From Coprobacter tertius (GTDB lineage: Bacteria; Bacteroidota; Bacteroidia; Bacteroidales; Coprobacteraceae), in contig NZ_JANDHW010000007.1 of the NCBI RefSeq assembly GCF_024330105.1, positions 62,001-126,000 of the forward strand: a DNA stretch of 64,000 bases. Direction: 5' to 3'. The translations under genes and the position numbers were made by a program. Below are positions 1-9,153 of the stretch, piece after piece (within the stretch, counting starts at the first letter, position 1; the number at the start of each line of letters is the position of its first letter). Below the pieces are notes generated by a model that saw nothing but the letters and a program-made list of their open reading frames with translations, made no database searches and had not been told where the DNA came from.

Positions 1-29
1 TGTACACATTTCTTTTCTTAATTATATTA

Positions 30-371
30 TTATTCTACTAATAAAGATTTCACTCTCATTTCACGTCCCTTTATCAATTCTGATCCATAAGAATGGCATT
101 TCGGACAAGCTGAAAACAGTGTGTCGGGAACATATTCGTTATGGCACGCTCTACAATAAGCTAAAGGAACAATCTCTTTCAGTTCTATCCGGGCTCCATC
201 CAGCACACTGTTTTTCATGGCAATATTTAATGAAAATAACAACGCATCTTTATCGACACCGGACATTTTCCCAATTTCGAGTTCTATTTCTTTTATGGTT
301 TCAGCATTGCTTTTTTTAGCTTCTTCCTTTGCTATATCCACAATACTCAAGGCAATAGATAATTCGTGCAT
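30..371 (-). CDS. hypA: HypA, hydrogenase nickel incorporation protein
   Basis: HypA delivers nickel to the [NiFe] hydrogenase large subunit during cytoplasmic maturation. The 113-residue protein starts MHE, giving the N-terminal amine and His2 used for nickel binding, and has the structural zinc site as two CxxC pairs at C73/C76 and C89/C92. Length matches the family. Its start lies inside the 3' end of hypF, a 25-base overlap, so the two are almost certainly co-transcribed and translationally coupled. The usual GTPase partner HypB is not seen in the window; it could lie just beyond the left edge, downstream of this gene. Confidence 0.95.
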   Translation of the reverse strand: MHELSIALSIVDIAKEEAKKSNAETIKEIELEIGKMSGVDKDALLFSLNIAMKNSVLDGARIELKEIVPLAYCRACHNEYVPDTLFSACPKCHSYGSELIKGREMRVKSLLVE

Positions 372-2656
372 AATTTATTAAAATTAGTATTATTAACTGC
401 CGATGCAATCGCCAACTGACCTACAGGAATACCTGCATCATTACAAGGCACCGAGGAAGGCAAATAAACCTTAATATTACAATTCTTTATCTTTTTAAGT
501 AACAGGTCGCACAAAATTTTGTTCTGAAAAACCCCTCCGCTTAACACAACCGTACTAATATTTTCTTTTTGAGAAATTCGTAATATATTTATATTCAATA
601 CTTTTGTTAAAGTATTATGAAACATTGATGCTAACATTTTTTCAGAAATACCTTTTTCATAGTCTTCACATAATCGCTTTATCAACCACCGAAAATCAAA
701 ACCCGATTCAGTATTATCGATATGATAACTTGCATTACAATTTGCGTCAGCCACCTGCTCAAGGGATATTGCCGCCTCGGACGAATAGCTATTCATATCA
801 CAAATGCCAAGCAATGAAGATACTGCATCGAATAATCTTCCTGCACCAGAAGAAAGAGGACAATTCACATTATGATCTATCATATTTTCCATAAAAGCTA
901 TTCGATCGCGTCCTATCCTCCTTACAAATTTTTCTGGATAACAAGTTCCTTTTTCACCGGGAATATGCAACATGGAAACAACCATTCTCCAAGGTTCTCG
1001 TATAGCTGCGTCCCCTCCAGGTAAAGGAAGATACGAAAAATGAGACAAACGTTCGTAACTTATTCGATCGCATTTCATGATTTCTCCTCCCCATACACAT
1101 CCGTCATCTCCATATCCGGTACCATCAAGGCATACCGATAATACAGGATTCTTCAATCTGTATTCAACCATTACGCTTACTGCATGAGCATGATGATGTT
1201 GAATTTTTATAATAGGAATATTCATTTGAGATGCCATATTTTCAGCCCATTGTGTCGATGCATAATCGGGGTGCATATCAGCAGCTATACAACGAGGCGA
1301 AAATTTAAATAGTTGTTGAAAATGACTAAAAGCCTCGTCCCTAAAATCTCGATTTGCAATACGTTTCTGATCACCAAGATACTGGCTCAAGATAATTTCT
1401 TTTCCTTTTCCTATGGCAAATGCCCCTATCTGCTCAGCTCCAGTAGCCAGTATACCCTCGGTTTCATTAATATTCTCCAATGGTTCGGGAGTATACCCCC
1501 TCGCTCTTCTTATTATACGTGGCATACCATCTATTACATGGGTAACCGAATCATCGGAACGATTAAATATTTTTCTGTTATGGTCGAGAATAAAATCACA
1601 TTTTCCTATAAAATCAGAAAAAGCTTTATCATTATCTTTAACAATAGGTTCACCGTAAAGATTCCCACTTGTAACCACAATTGCACGAGATGGCAACTTA
1701 GATAGTAAGTCGTAGTGTATAAGCATATAAGGAAGCATTACTCCCAGCGTACTATAAGTACCATTTATTTCTGTGGTCAATTTCTTTTTTTCCGATAACA
1801 ATACAATTGGTCTTCTCCACGATTTCAACAAGCTCTGTTCTTCCTTGTTAACCCACACAAATTTTTCAAGAATAGAATCATCTCCAATCATCACTATAAA
1901 AGGTTTACGGGGCCTATTCTTTAATTTTCTCAATTTTACGATTGCTTTCTTATGTAGAGCATCACAAATAATACTATAACCACCGATTCCTTTTAAAGCT
2001 ATAATATTCCCTTTCGAAAGTCCTTTTACAAGCAAAGAAATTATATTATCATACTCGGTTGCCGTGATATTTCCAGCTATATCATATAATGTATATTTGG
2101 GGCCACAATGATTACATGCTACCGGCTGTGCATGGAACCTCCGATCATTTTCGTGTTTATATTCTTTTGCACAAACTTCACACATACGAAATTCCGACAT
2201 TGTCGTATTCGGACGGTCATATGGCAATCCCTGAATAATAGAAAAACGAGGACCACAATGAGTACAATTTATAAAGGGATAATGCAATCGGTGTGGTTGA
2301 CGATCAGCATCCTTAATACAATCTTCACAAATTGCTATGTCTGGGCTGATACGAGTAACAGACTGTTCTCTACTCAAACTTTTCACAATGTAGAATCCTT
2401 CCAAGCCCAAATACGCATCTTCTTTATTTTCAATAATATCTATATCTTCTATTTCAGCGACACTCGGTTTTTCTTTTAACAGACGGGTAGCCAATTCCTC
2501 TGCTTGTTGCTTTGTTCCTGAAACTGAGATATAAACGCCGTCGGTAGCATTATATACAGTACCGGTCAATTGTAAATCTCTGGCCGTACGATATACAAAA
2601 GGTCTGAAACCCACCCCTTGCACCAATCCTTTAACATGTATATTATAGCATCCCAT
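347..2656 (-). CDS. hypF: HypF, carbamoyltransferase for [NiFe] cyanide ligand synthesis
   Basis: HypF transfers the carbamoyl group of carbamoyl phosphate to the C-terminal cysteine of HypE, the first step in making the CN ligands of the active-site iron. The 769 residues show, in order: an acylphosphatase domain (about 1-90, with GLVQGVGFRPFVY and NATDG), paired zinc-finger motifs (C110/C113, C131/C134, C159/C162, C181/C184), a YrdC-like domain (about 200-380) and a Kae1-like domain containing the metal-binding HHHAHAV motif near residue 487. Full length. It is the first gene of the leftward hypF-hypA operon, divergent from hypCDE and the structural genes. Confidence 0.96.
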   Translation of the reverse strand: MGCYNIHVKGLVQGVGFRPFVYRTARDLQLTGTVYNATDGVYISVSGTKQQAEELATRLLKEKPSVAEIEDIDIIENKEDAYLGLEGFYIVKSLSREQSVTRISPDIAICEDCIKDADRQPHRLHYPFINCTHCGPRFSIIQGLPYDRPNTTMSEFRMCEVCAKEYKHENDRRFHAQPVACNHCGPKYTLYDIAGNITATEYDNIISLLVKGLSKGNIIALKGIGGYSIICDALHKKAIVKLRKLKNRPRKPFIVMIGDDSILEKFVWVNKEEQSLLKSWRRPIVLLSEKKKLTTEINGTYSTLGVMLPYMLIHYDLLSKLPSRAIVVTSGNLYGEPIVKDNDKAFSDFIGKCDFILDHNRKIFNRSDDSVTHVIDGMPRIIRRARGYTPEPLENINETEGILATGAEQIGAFAIGKGKEIILSQYLGDQKRIANRDFRDEAFSHFQQLFKFSPRCIAADMHPDYASTQWAENMASQMNIPIIKIQHHHAHAVSVMVEYRLKNPVLSVCLDGTGYGDDGCVWGGEIMKCDRISYERLSHFSYLPLPGGDAAIREPWRMVVSMLHIPGEKGTCYPEKFVRRIGRDRIAFMENMIDHNVNCPLSSGAGRLFDAVSSLLGICDMNSYSSEAAISLEQVADANCNASYHIDNTESGFDFRWLIKRLCEDYEKGISEKMLASMFHNTLTKVLNINILRISQKENISTVVLSGGVFQNKILCDLLLKKIKNCNIKVYLPSSVPCNDAGIPVGQLAIASAVNNTNFNKLCTNYLLP

Positions 2657-3061
2657 TTTATAGTTTAAATTTTTTCATTTAATCGTACAACAACAAAACT
2701 ACTGATAAAATCAATAAATTAATAATTTTACATCATCAAATATGTTAATAAATAAAGTAATAGTATAAATTTAAATATATAAACTATACAAACAATATCA
2801 CGACATTTATTAAAATATCAAAATGAAACATATATAAATTGAAATAAAAAATCATATAGTCAATACTATATATAACATATATTCTAAGTTTATTTTTTAT
2901 ATCCTCAAAAAACCATTAAAATTTTAGAATTAAACAATTACAAAATTTTAATAATATAAAACCATAAAATAAATATATTTTGTTACCTTTGAAATACTTC
3001 TTTATTTAAAAAACAAAATAGAACGGAATTTTGTTTTTACTTAAATAAATAGAATAAGAAT
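2657..3061. promoter_or_regulatory. AT-rich divergent control region between hypF and hypC
   Basis: This 405-base gap has no credible gene and is extremely AT-rich. It must carry the promoters for both the leftward hypFA and rightward hypCDE-hydrogenase operons. On the + strand a TAnnTTTG -7 element is at 2984-2991, about 70 bases before hypC. On the - strand a match (CAAAACTA, i.e. TAGTTTTG) is at 2694-2701, about 40 bases before hypF. I could not find convincing -33 elements at the usual spacing for either, so activator dependence is possible but is only inference. Confidence 0.5.
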
Positions 3062-3310
3062 ATGTGTTTAGCAATACCTGGAAAAATAATATCCGTTGAT
3101 AGATCAACCGAAGGATTAGCCATGGCAAAAGTTGATTTCGGAGGAATTTTAAAAGACATTTGCATAGAATGGGTTGATGCCGAAAAAGAAGACTATATAC
3201 TGGCTCATGCCGGTGTAGCTATCACTCGTATCGATATGGAAGAAGCGATACATACATTACAAGATTTCGAAACTATAGGGAAAATAACGAAAAACAATGA
3301 ATTTCGATAA
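3062..3310 (+). CDS. hypC: HypC, hydrogenase maturation chaperone
   Basis: HypC is a small chaperone that carries the Fe(CN)2CO unit with HypD and then docks on the immature large subunit. The 82-residue sequence begins MCLAIPGKI, with the essential Cys2 directly after the initiator methionine and the conserved LAIPGKI motif. Length is typical. Its 3' end overlaps the start of hypD by 14 bases. A TAnnTTTG element about 70 bases upstream makes it the probable first gene of the rightward operon that continues through hypD, hypE and the hydrogenase structural genes. Confidence 0.96.
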   Translation: MCLAIPGKIISVDRSTEGLAMAKVDFGGILKDICIEWVDAEKEDYILAHAGVAITRIDMEEAIHTLQDFETIGKITKNNEFR

Positions 3311-4385
3311 AAACTTCCGAGATCCCCAACTGGCTCAAGATATTTCTGATGCTATAAAACGCATCACGAAACATCCCTGGCAAATTATGGAAATATGCGG
3401 GGGACAAACACATAGTCTTGCCAAATACCGAATAGAAGAATTATTACCAAAAGAGATAACACTGGTACACGGACCGGGATGCCCCGTGTGCGTTACCCCC
3501 ATACCTATCATAGATTGCGCTCTTGATATTGCCCGAAGAAAAAATACGATCATGGTATCGTTCGGAGATATGCTTCGTGTTCCCGGTAGTAAAGACGATC
3601 TTCTTACTGTAAAAGCTGAAGGTGCAGACATACGTATTGCATATTCTCCTTTAGATACATTAAAAACGGCACGAGAAAATCCGGAAAAAGAAGTTGTTTT
3701 TTTTGCCATAGGATTCGAAACAACAGCACCCTTACACGCATTAACCATAGCAGAAGCTGAAAAGACGAAGCTGAAAAACTTCTCAATCATATCATCCCTT
3801 TTCACTGTACCCCCTGCCATCAGATCGATACTCCACGATAAAGACTGCCTCATAAACGGAATTCTTGCAGCAGGACATGTATGTACTATAACCGGACTCA
3901 AAGAATATCATAAGCTGGCAAAAGAAGAAAAAATACCCATTACTGTAACAGGATTTGAACCAATAGATCTTTTGTATGGTATATATACTTGTATACAACA
4001 ACTCGAAACTAATACATTTGAAGTACATAACGCTTACAAACGAGCGGTATCAGAATCAGGAAATATCAGTGCCCAAAACCTTATACAACACTATTTCCAA
4101 TCTACCGACGCAGAATGGAGAGGATTAGGAACACTTCCTAAAAGCGGATTACGATTACGTTCTGAATATGAACAATACGACGCAATAAAACGTTTTCATT
4201 TAAAACCCAAACAATCTATACTAGAGCTATTGTGTGTTTCGGGTGAGATCATGCGCGGTAAAATACAACCTACATCATGCCGTCATTTCGGCCATCGTTG
4301 TACCCCCGAACATCCATTAGGAGCAGCTATGGTTTCGTCAGAAGGTACCTGTGCTGCTTTTTACCGATATAAAAGTAATATATAA
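3297..4385 (+). CDS. hypD: HypD, iron-sulfur scaffold for Fe(CN)2CO assembly
   Basis: HypD, with HypC, is the scaffold on which the iron is given its CN and CO ligands. The 362-residue protein carries the hallmark motifs: CGGQTHS (C34), HGPGCPVC (C62, C65), FGDML and GFETTAP, plus C-terminal cysteines that bind the [4Fe-4S] cluster. Length is normal. It overlaps hypC by 14 bases and is followed by hypE after only 2 bases, so the three are one translationally coupled block. Confidence 0.97.
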   Translation: MNFDKNFRDPQLAQDISDAIKRITKHPWQIMEICGGQTHSLAKYRIEELLPKEITLVHGPGCPVCVTPIPIIDCALDIARRKNTIMVSFGDMLRVPGSKDDLLTVKAEGADIRIAYSPLDTLKTARENPEKEVVFFAIGFETTAPLHALTIAEAEKTKLKNFSIISSLFTVPPAIRSILHDKDCLINGILAAGHVCTITGLKEYHKLAKEEKIPITVTGFEPIDLLYGIYTCIQQLETNTFEVHNAYKRAVSESGNISAQNLIQHYFQSTDAEWRGLGTLPKSGLRLRSEYEQYDAIKRFHLKPKQSILELLCVSGEIMRGKIQPTSCRHFGHRCTPEHPLGAAMVSSEGTCAAFYRYKSNI

Positions 4386-4387
4386 TT

Positions 4388-5428
4388 ATGATAGATTATA
4401 CCTGTTCTATACCTAAAAACCGATACGAACGAATTGTATTAGGTCATGGAGGCGGAGGAAAACTGACACAAAAACTTCTTTCCGAAATATTCTTTCCGGC
4501 ATTTTCCAATCAATTACTCAATCAACAACACGATGGAGCTATATTCGATGTCTCACAAGGAAAAATGGCATATACAACCGATTCTTTCGTTGTTGATCCG
4601 ATTTTCTTTCCCGGAGGAAACATAGGTGATTTAGCTATTAACGGTACAGTAAACGATCTATTATGTTGTGGTGCAATTCCACGTTATTTGTCTGCAGGTT
4701 TTATCATAGAAGAAGGGTTTCCCATTTCGGATCTCACACGCATTATCGATTCCATGTCACAAGCAGCTGCCACAGCAGGTGTAACTATTGTAACCGGAGA
4801 TACTAAAGTCGTAGGAAAAGGAAAATGCGACAAAATATTTATCAATACGAGTGGTATCGGCATTATCCGGTCGGGAATAGATATATCACCTTTACGAGCA
4901 AAACCGGGGGATGCAATAATTATTTCAGGACCGATCGGAGAACATGGAATCTGTATTCTATCCACCCGGGAAAGTCTGGGATTCGAAACATCGGTAAAAA
5001 GCGATACCGCTTCTCTGAACGAAATGGTAAATAATGTACTCGAGGAAATACCGGATGTACATGTTATGCGAGATCCTACTCGTGGAGGGTTATCGAGCAC
5101 TCTGAATGAAATAACAGCTACTGCTCATGTTTCAATTGAATTACAAGAGGATAAAATACCTGTAAATAAAGCAGTATCGGCAGCCTGTGATCTATTGGGG
5201 CTAGACCCTTTATATGTAGCTAACGAAGGCCTTATGCTCTTTATATTACCAGAAGAGAAAGCAGAAAAAGCTCTACGTATCATACGTCAAAGTAAACATG
5301 GAAACAAAGCAGAAATTATCGGTAGAGTAACTGATAATAAAAAGGCTGAACTCAGCCTTCGAACGACATTCGGACAAAAAAGAATAATCGATATGGTATC
5401 GGGAGAGCAACTTCCCCGAATTTGTTGA
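4388..5428 (+). CDS. hypE: HypE, hydrogenase cyanide-ligand dehydratase
   Basis: HypE dehydrates the carbamoyl group placed on its C-terminal cysteine by HypF to a thiocyanate, using ATP. It belongs to the PurM/AIR-synthase-like ATPase fold. The 346-residue protein has the N-terminal glycine-rich GHGGGGKLT segment, a TTDSFVVDP motif, the DPTRGG motif, and ends in PRIC, preserving the obligatory terminal cysteine. Length is as expected. It ends 17 bases before the small subunit gene, so maturation and structural genes appear to be one operon. Confidence 0.97.
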   Translation: MIDYTCSIPKNRYERIVLGHGGGGKLTQKLLSEIFFPAFSNQLLNQQHDGAIFDVSQGKMAYTTDSFVVDPIFFPGGNIGDLAINGTVNDLLCCGAIPRYLSAGFIIEEGFPISDLTRIIDSMSQAAATAGVTIVTGDTKVVGKGKCDKIFINTSGIGIIRSGIDISPLRAKPGDAIIISGPIGEHGICILSTRESLGFETSVKSDTASLNEMVNNVLEEIPDVHVMRDPTRGGLSSTLNEITATAHVSIELQEDKIPVNKAVSAACDLLGLDPLYVANEGLMLFILPEEKAEKALRIIRQSKHGNKAEIIGRVTDNKKAELSLRTTFGQKRIIDMVSGEQLPRIC

Positions 5429-5445
5429 AAGTAAAAAAATAAGAT

Positions 5446-6645
5446 ATGAAAGAGAAAACTTTTTATCAGGAATTAATGGATAAAGGCTATACCCGCCGCG
5501 ATTTTCTGAAATTTTGCGGACTTATGGGAGCCACATTAGGATTACAGGCAAGCGGAGTCGCTCAAGTCGTAGATGCTTTACAAAGTAAACCTCGCAAACC
5601 GGTACTTTGGTATCATTTTCAGGAATGTACCTGTTGTAGCGAATCTTTTCTTCGTTCATCCCATCCTCTTGTAGGACAGATATTACTGGAGATGATTTCT
5701 CTTGATTATTCTGATACGCTTATGGCCGCTGCGGGGGAACAAGCCGAAGCTGTTCGAAGACAAGCGATGAAAGATTATTATGGTCATTACATCATGATTG
5801 TAGAAGGAGCCATACCACTTGGAAGCCCCGGTTACTGCACGATTGCAGGACATGACGCAAAATCGGTTTTCGATGAAGGTGCTGCCGGAGCCGAAGCAAT
5901 CATTGCCTGGGGAAATTGCGCTTCATCGGGCTGTATACAACATGCTTACCCCAACCCTACCAAAGCGGAACCCGTTCACAAAATATATTCAGGAAAACCG
6001 ATCATCAATGTTCAGGGGTGTCCTCCTATAGGAGACGTAATGGCTGGTGTAATAACCTATTTCCTTACTTTCGACAAAATACCCGAACTTGATAATATGG
6101 GACGACCCAAGGTATTTTATGGACGTCGAATTCACGATACCTGTTACAGACGTCCGGCTTACGACGCTGGGCTTTTTGTACAAACCTTTGACGACGAAAA
6201 CGCCAAACGCGGATATTGTCTTTATTATATGGGATGTAAAGGCCCCAATACATTTAATTCGTGTGCAGTTATAAAATGGAATAATAGTATAAGCTATCCC
6301 ATCCAATCAGGACATCCGTGTATTGGTTGTGCTGAGCCTAACTTTTGGGATTATGAACCTTTCTACAGCCATATCCCATACGTTCACGGAATTGGAATAG
6401 AAGCAACTGCCGATAAGATAGGAGCCGGACTAAGTGCCGTTGCACTAGGAGGTGTTTTGGCTCATGCAGTTGTTACAAATATACAAAAACGCAAATTAAT
6501 CAAAAACCAGATGCATGATCTCGGTATCAACGAAGATGAATTCCATGCCGAAGAAAAATCGGACAAAATAAAAGAAGACAAAATCGACGCCAAAATCAAT
6601 GCAACAGAAAAGAAAGAAACTAATAATCAGGAACCTGAAAACTAA
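5446..6645 (+). CDS. hyaA: [NiFe] hydrogenase small subunit, Hyd-1-like, Tat signal, six-Cys proximal cluster
   Basis: The electron-transfer subunit of a membrane-bound uptake hydrogenase, exported by the Tat route. Residues 15-45 form a twin-arginine signal (TRRDFLKF followed by a hydrophobic stretch). Proximal-cluster cysteines are C61, C63, C64, C158, C163 and C192; the supernumerary C63 and C163 match the spacing of the [4Fe-3S] cluster ligands in E. coli Hyd-1. Distal-cluster ligands are H230, C233, C258 and C264, and medial-cluster ligands are C273, C292 and C295. A C-terminal membrane anchor lies near 325-343, followed by an unusually long charged tail (about 350-399). The gene sits 7 bases before the large subunit. 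The symbol follows E. coli Hyd-1 nomenclature by similarity from memory. Confidence 0.93.
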   Translation: MKEKTFYQELMDKGYTRRDFLKFCGLMGATLGLQASGVAQVVDALQSKPRKPVLWYHFQECTCCSESFLRSSHPLVGQILLEMISLDYSDTLMAAAGEQAEAVRRQAMKDYYGHYIMIVEGAIPLGSPGYCTIAGHDAKSVFDEGAAGAEAIIAWGNCASSGCIQHAYPNPTKAEPVHKIYSGKPIINVQGCPPIGDVMAGVITYFLTFDKIPELDNMGRPKVFYGRRIHDTCYRRPAYDAGLFVQTFDDENAKRGYCLYYMGCKGPNTFNSCAVIKWNNSISYPIQSGHPCIGCAEPNFWDYEPFYSHIPYVHGIGIEATADKIGAGLSAVALGGVLAHAVVTNIQKRKLIKNQMHDLGINEDEFHAEEKSDKIKEDKIDAKINATEKKETNNQEPEN

Positions 6646-6652
6646 TTGAGTT

Positions 6653-8371
6653 ATGGTTAAAAGAATCGTTGTAGACCCGATTACCCGTATCGAAGGTCAT
6701 TTAAGAATAGAAGCCGATATTGAAAATGGCGTTATAAAGGATGCTTTCAGTACAGGAACTATGGTTCGCGGCATCGAAATTATTGCACAAAACCGGGATC
6801 CCCGTGACGTATGGGCTTTTGTTGGCCGAGTTTGTGGTGTATGCACCTCTATTCATTCACTTTGTTCGGTACGAGCTGTAGAAAATGCTTTGGGGATAAT
6901 TATTCCTCCTAATGCCCAAATGGTCAGAAATCTTATGCAGGCGGCTCTGACGGAACAAGATCATGTAACGCATTTTTATACATTACAAGCACTAGATTGG
7001 GTAGATGTTGAATCGGCCCTGAAAGCAAATCCGAAAAAAACAGCTGAAATAGCACAAAGTATATCTCCTTGGCCCAAAAGCTCGGTAGGATACTTTTCCG
7101 ATGTTCAGAAAAAAATAAAAAGATTTGTGGAATCAAGTAAACTCGGAATCTTTGCAAACGGATATTGGGGGCATCCCGCTTATAAACTGCCTCCTGAAGT
7201 AAATCTATTAGGGGTTGCCCATTATCTGGAAGCATTAGAAATACAAAAAGATATTGTAAAAATACAGACTGTATTCGGAGGAAAAAATCCGCATCCTAAC
7301 TATCTCGTAGGTGGTATGGCTTGTGCAATTAATATAAATGATCCGAATGCCATAAATATAGAAAGATTGAGCTATGTTGCCGAAATCATACAACAGACTC
7401 AAGATTTCGTAAAACAAGTTTATTTACCCGACGTACTGGCCATTGCGTCTTATTATCCCGAATGGACAAAAATTGGAGGAGGTTTGCATAATTATATTAC
7501 ATACGGAGATTATCCAACAGGGAACTATGGCGAACTCAATACATATCACAGTCCGAGAGGAATTGTTCTAAACCGAGATATTTCGAAAGTTGAAGAATTT
7601 GATCCTTATGATATGGATGGTTTACAAGAATTTGTAAATAATGCATGGTATAAATACCCGCAAGGAAAAGATGTAGGACTGCATCCATCGATAGGTGAAA
7701 CAATCCTCGATTACACAGGTCCTACTCCACCCTATGAATACCTCGACAATGACAAACCGTATAGTTGGATAAAAACCCCACGATATAAAGGAATGCCGAT
7801 GGAAACAGGCCCATTAGCAAGATTCATTGTCGGTTATGCCTCTAAAAAAGAAGACTACAAAGAAATAACCGATCGCTGTCTGAAACAACTCGGAGTCCCA
7901 TTTGAAGCAATGTATTCGACTGTAGGACGTACTCTTGCAAGAGCAATGGAATCTAACCTCGTTGCCGATTGGATGGCAGAGTCTTATGTACAGTTATTGA
8001 GTAATATAAAATCAGGTGATTACCGAATGTTCAACGAAACTTACTGGGAACCGGATACATGGCCTAAATCAGCAAAAGGGTTCGGGCTGACAGAAGCCCC
8101 GCGTGGAGCGCTTGCTCATTACGTAAATATCGAAGACCGGAAGGTGAAAAATTACCAAATGGTAGTGCCGACAACCTGGAATGCCTCTCCCAGAGACACA
8201 AAAGGCCAAAGATCAGCATTCGAAGCCTCACTTTTAGGCACTCCCGTTCACGATACGGCTGTGCCATTAGAAGTGATACGTACAATCCATTCTTTCGACC
8301 CTTGTATGGCTTGTGCTGTACACTTATACGATGAAGAAGGGAAACATATCCATCAGTTCGATACATTTTAA
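6653..8371 (+). CDS. hyaB: [NiFe] hydrogenase large (catalytic) subunit
   Basis: Carries the NiFe(CN)2CO active site that oxidises H2. The N-terminal ligand motif RVCGVCTSIH gives C61, C64 and H68; the C-terminal motif DPCMACAVH gives C551 and C554, with H557 as the expected cleavage point. The remaining 15 residues (558-572) should be removed by the maturation protease encoded two genes downstream. At 572 residues it is a typical group 1 large subunit. It has no signal of its own and would be co-exported with the Tat-bearing small subunit. It is followed after 17 bases by the cytochrome b gene. Confidence 0.96.
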   Translation: MVKRIVVDPITRIEGHLRIEADIENGVIKDAFSTGTMVRGIEIIAQNRDPRDVWAFVGRVCGVCTSIHSLCSVRAVENALGIIIPPNAQMVRNLMQAALTEQDHVTHFYTLQALDWVDVESALKANPKKTAEIAQSISPWPKSSVGYFSDVQKKIKRFVESSKLGIFANGYWGHPAYKLPPEVNLLGVAHYLEALEIQKDIVKIQTVFGGKNPHPNYLVGGMACAININDPNAINIERLSYVAEIIQQTQDFVKQVYLPDVLAIASYYPEWTKIGGGLHNYITYGDYPTGNYGELNTYHSPRGIVLNRDISKVEEFDPYDMDGLQEFVNNAWYKYPQGKDVGLHPSIGETILDYTGPTPPYEYLDNDKPYSWIKTPRYKGMPMETGPLARFIVGYASKKEDYKEITDRCLKQLGVPFEAMYSTVGRTLARAMESNLVADWMAESYVQLLSNIKSGDYRMFNETYWEPDTWPKSAKGFGLTEAPRGALAHYVNIEDRKVKNYQMVVPTTWNASPRDTKGQRSAFEASLLGTPVHDTAVPLEVIRTIHSFDPCMACAVHLYDEEGKHIHQFDTF

Positions 8372-8388
8372 TATAAAAAATAAAAACA

Positions 8389-9153
8389 ATGATCAGTCGA
8401 AAAGCCCCTTTAAGAGAAGTATACGTATGGCAGCTTCCTGTAAGGATATTCCACTGGGTAAATGCCTTCGTTATAACCGTATTATGTGTCACCGGATATA
8501 TCATCGGTGACCCTCCCGCTATAATGCACGGTACCGCCCCCGAATTTAATTATTGGTTCGGATGGGTCAGGCTGGCCCATTTTATTGCAGCATTCATTTT
8601 TATCATCAACTTTGCCGTAAGGATATATTGGTTCTTCGCCGGAAACGATTTTGCTAAATGGTACAATTATATTCCGTTAAAAAAGAAACAATGGCGTGGA
8701 ATTTTCGAAACCATAAAAGTAGATATACTTTTACTAACCCCCAAACCAGTATATGATATAGGGCACAACAGCCTCGCTGCATTTACTTATTTCGGTCTAT
8801 TCATCATTATGATTTTGCAAGCTCTTACAGGCTTTGCCATGTTCAGTGCTTCGAGTAATAATATAATGGCTCCGTTTTTTGAGAAAATGTTAATAGCCAG
8901 CGGAGGTTTTTTCCCGATCAGAGACATCCATCATATATTGATGTGGGCATTTATTTTATTCGCAATCGTTCATATATACCTCGTTTTCTACCATGATTAT
9001 ATAGAAAGAAACGGCATTGCATCTTCGATTATCGGAGGATGGAAATTTATCGATAATCGATTGGTCGAAGAATATGAAAAAGAAAATGAAAGCGAAAGGA
9101 AAATAAAAAATAAAGAAAAAGAATTGAAAGATATCAAAGAAGAAAGCGCATGA
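8389..9153 (+). CDS. hyaC: Ni/Fe-hydrogenase b-type cytochrome subunit
   Basis: A membrane diheme cytochrome b that anchors the hydrogenase dimer and passes electrons to quinone. Four hydrophobic segments are visible (about 22-40, 60-83, 127-150 and 183-202). Candidate heme-ligand histidines sit in or next to them: H22 (FHWVNAF), H64 (LAHFIAAF), H181/H182 (IHHILMW) and H195 (IVHIYLVFYHDY). The 254-residue length slightly exceeds the usual size because of a Glu/Lys-rich cytoplasmic tail (about 226-254). Its stop overlaps the start of the protease gene by 4 bases (ATGA), indicating translational coupling. Confidence 0.94.
   Translation: MISRKAPLREVYVWQLPVRIFHWVNAFVITVLCVTGYIIGDPPAIMHGTAPEFNYWFGWVRLAHFIAAFIFIINFAVRIYWFFAGNDFAKWYNYIPLKKKQWRGIFETIKVDILLLTPKPVYDIGHNSLAAFTYFGLFIIMILQALTGFAMFSASSNNIMAPFFEKMLIASGGFFPIRDIHHILMWAFILFAIVHIYLVFYHDYIERNGIASSIIGGWKFIDNRLVEEYEKENESERKIKNKEKELKDIKEESA

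Noticed and set aside
1313-1705. Plus-strand ORFs (up to 130 residues) inside hypF
   Set aside because: Antisense shadows of a well-supported 769-residue HypF; no ribosome site or family signature.
3335-3901. A 188-residue minus-strand ORF inside hypD
   Set aside because: It is fully covered by hypD, which has all family motifs; the antisense peptide has no recognisable features.
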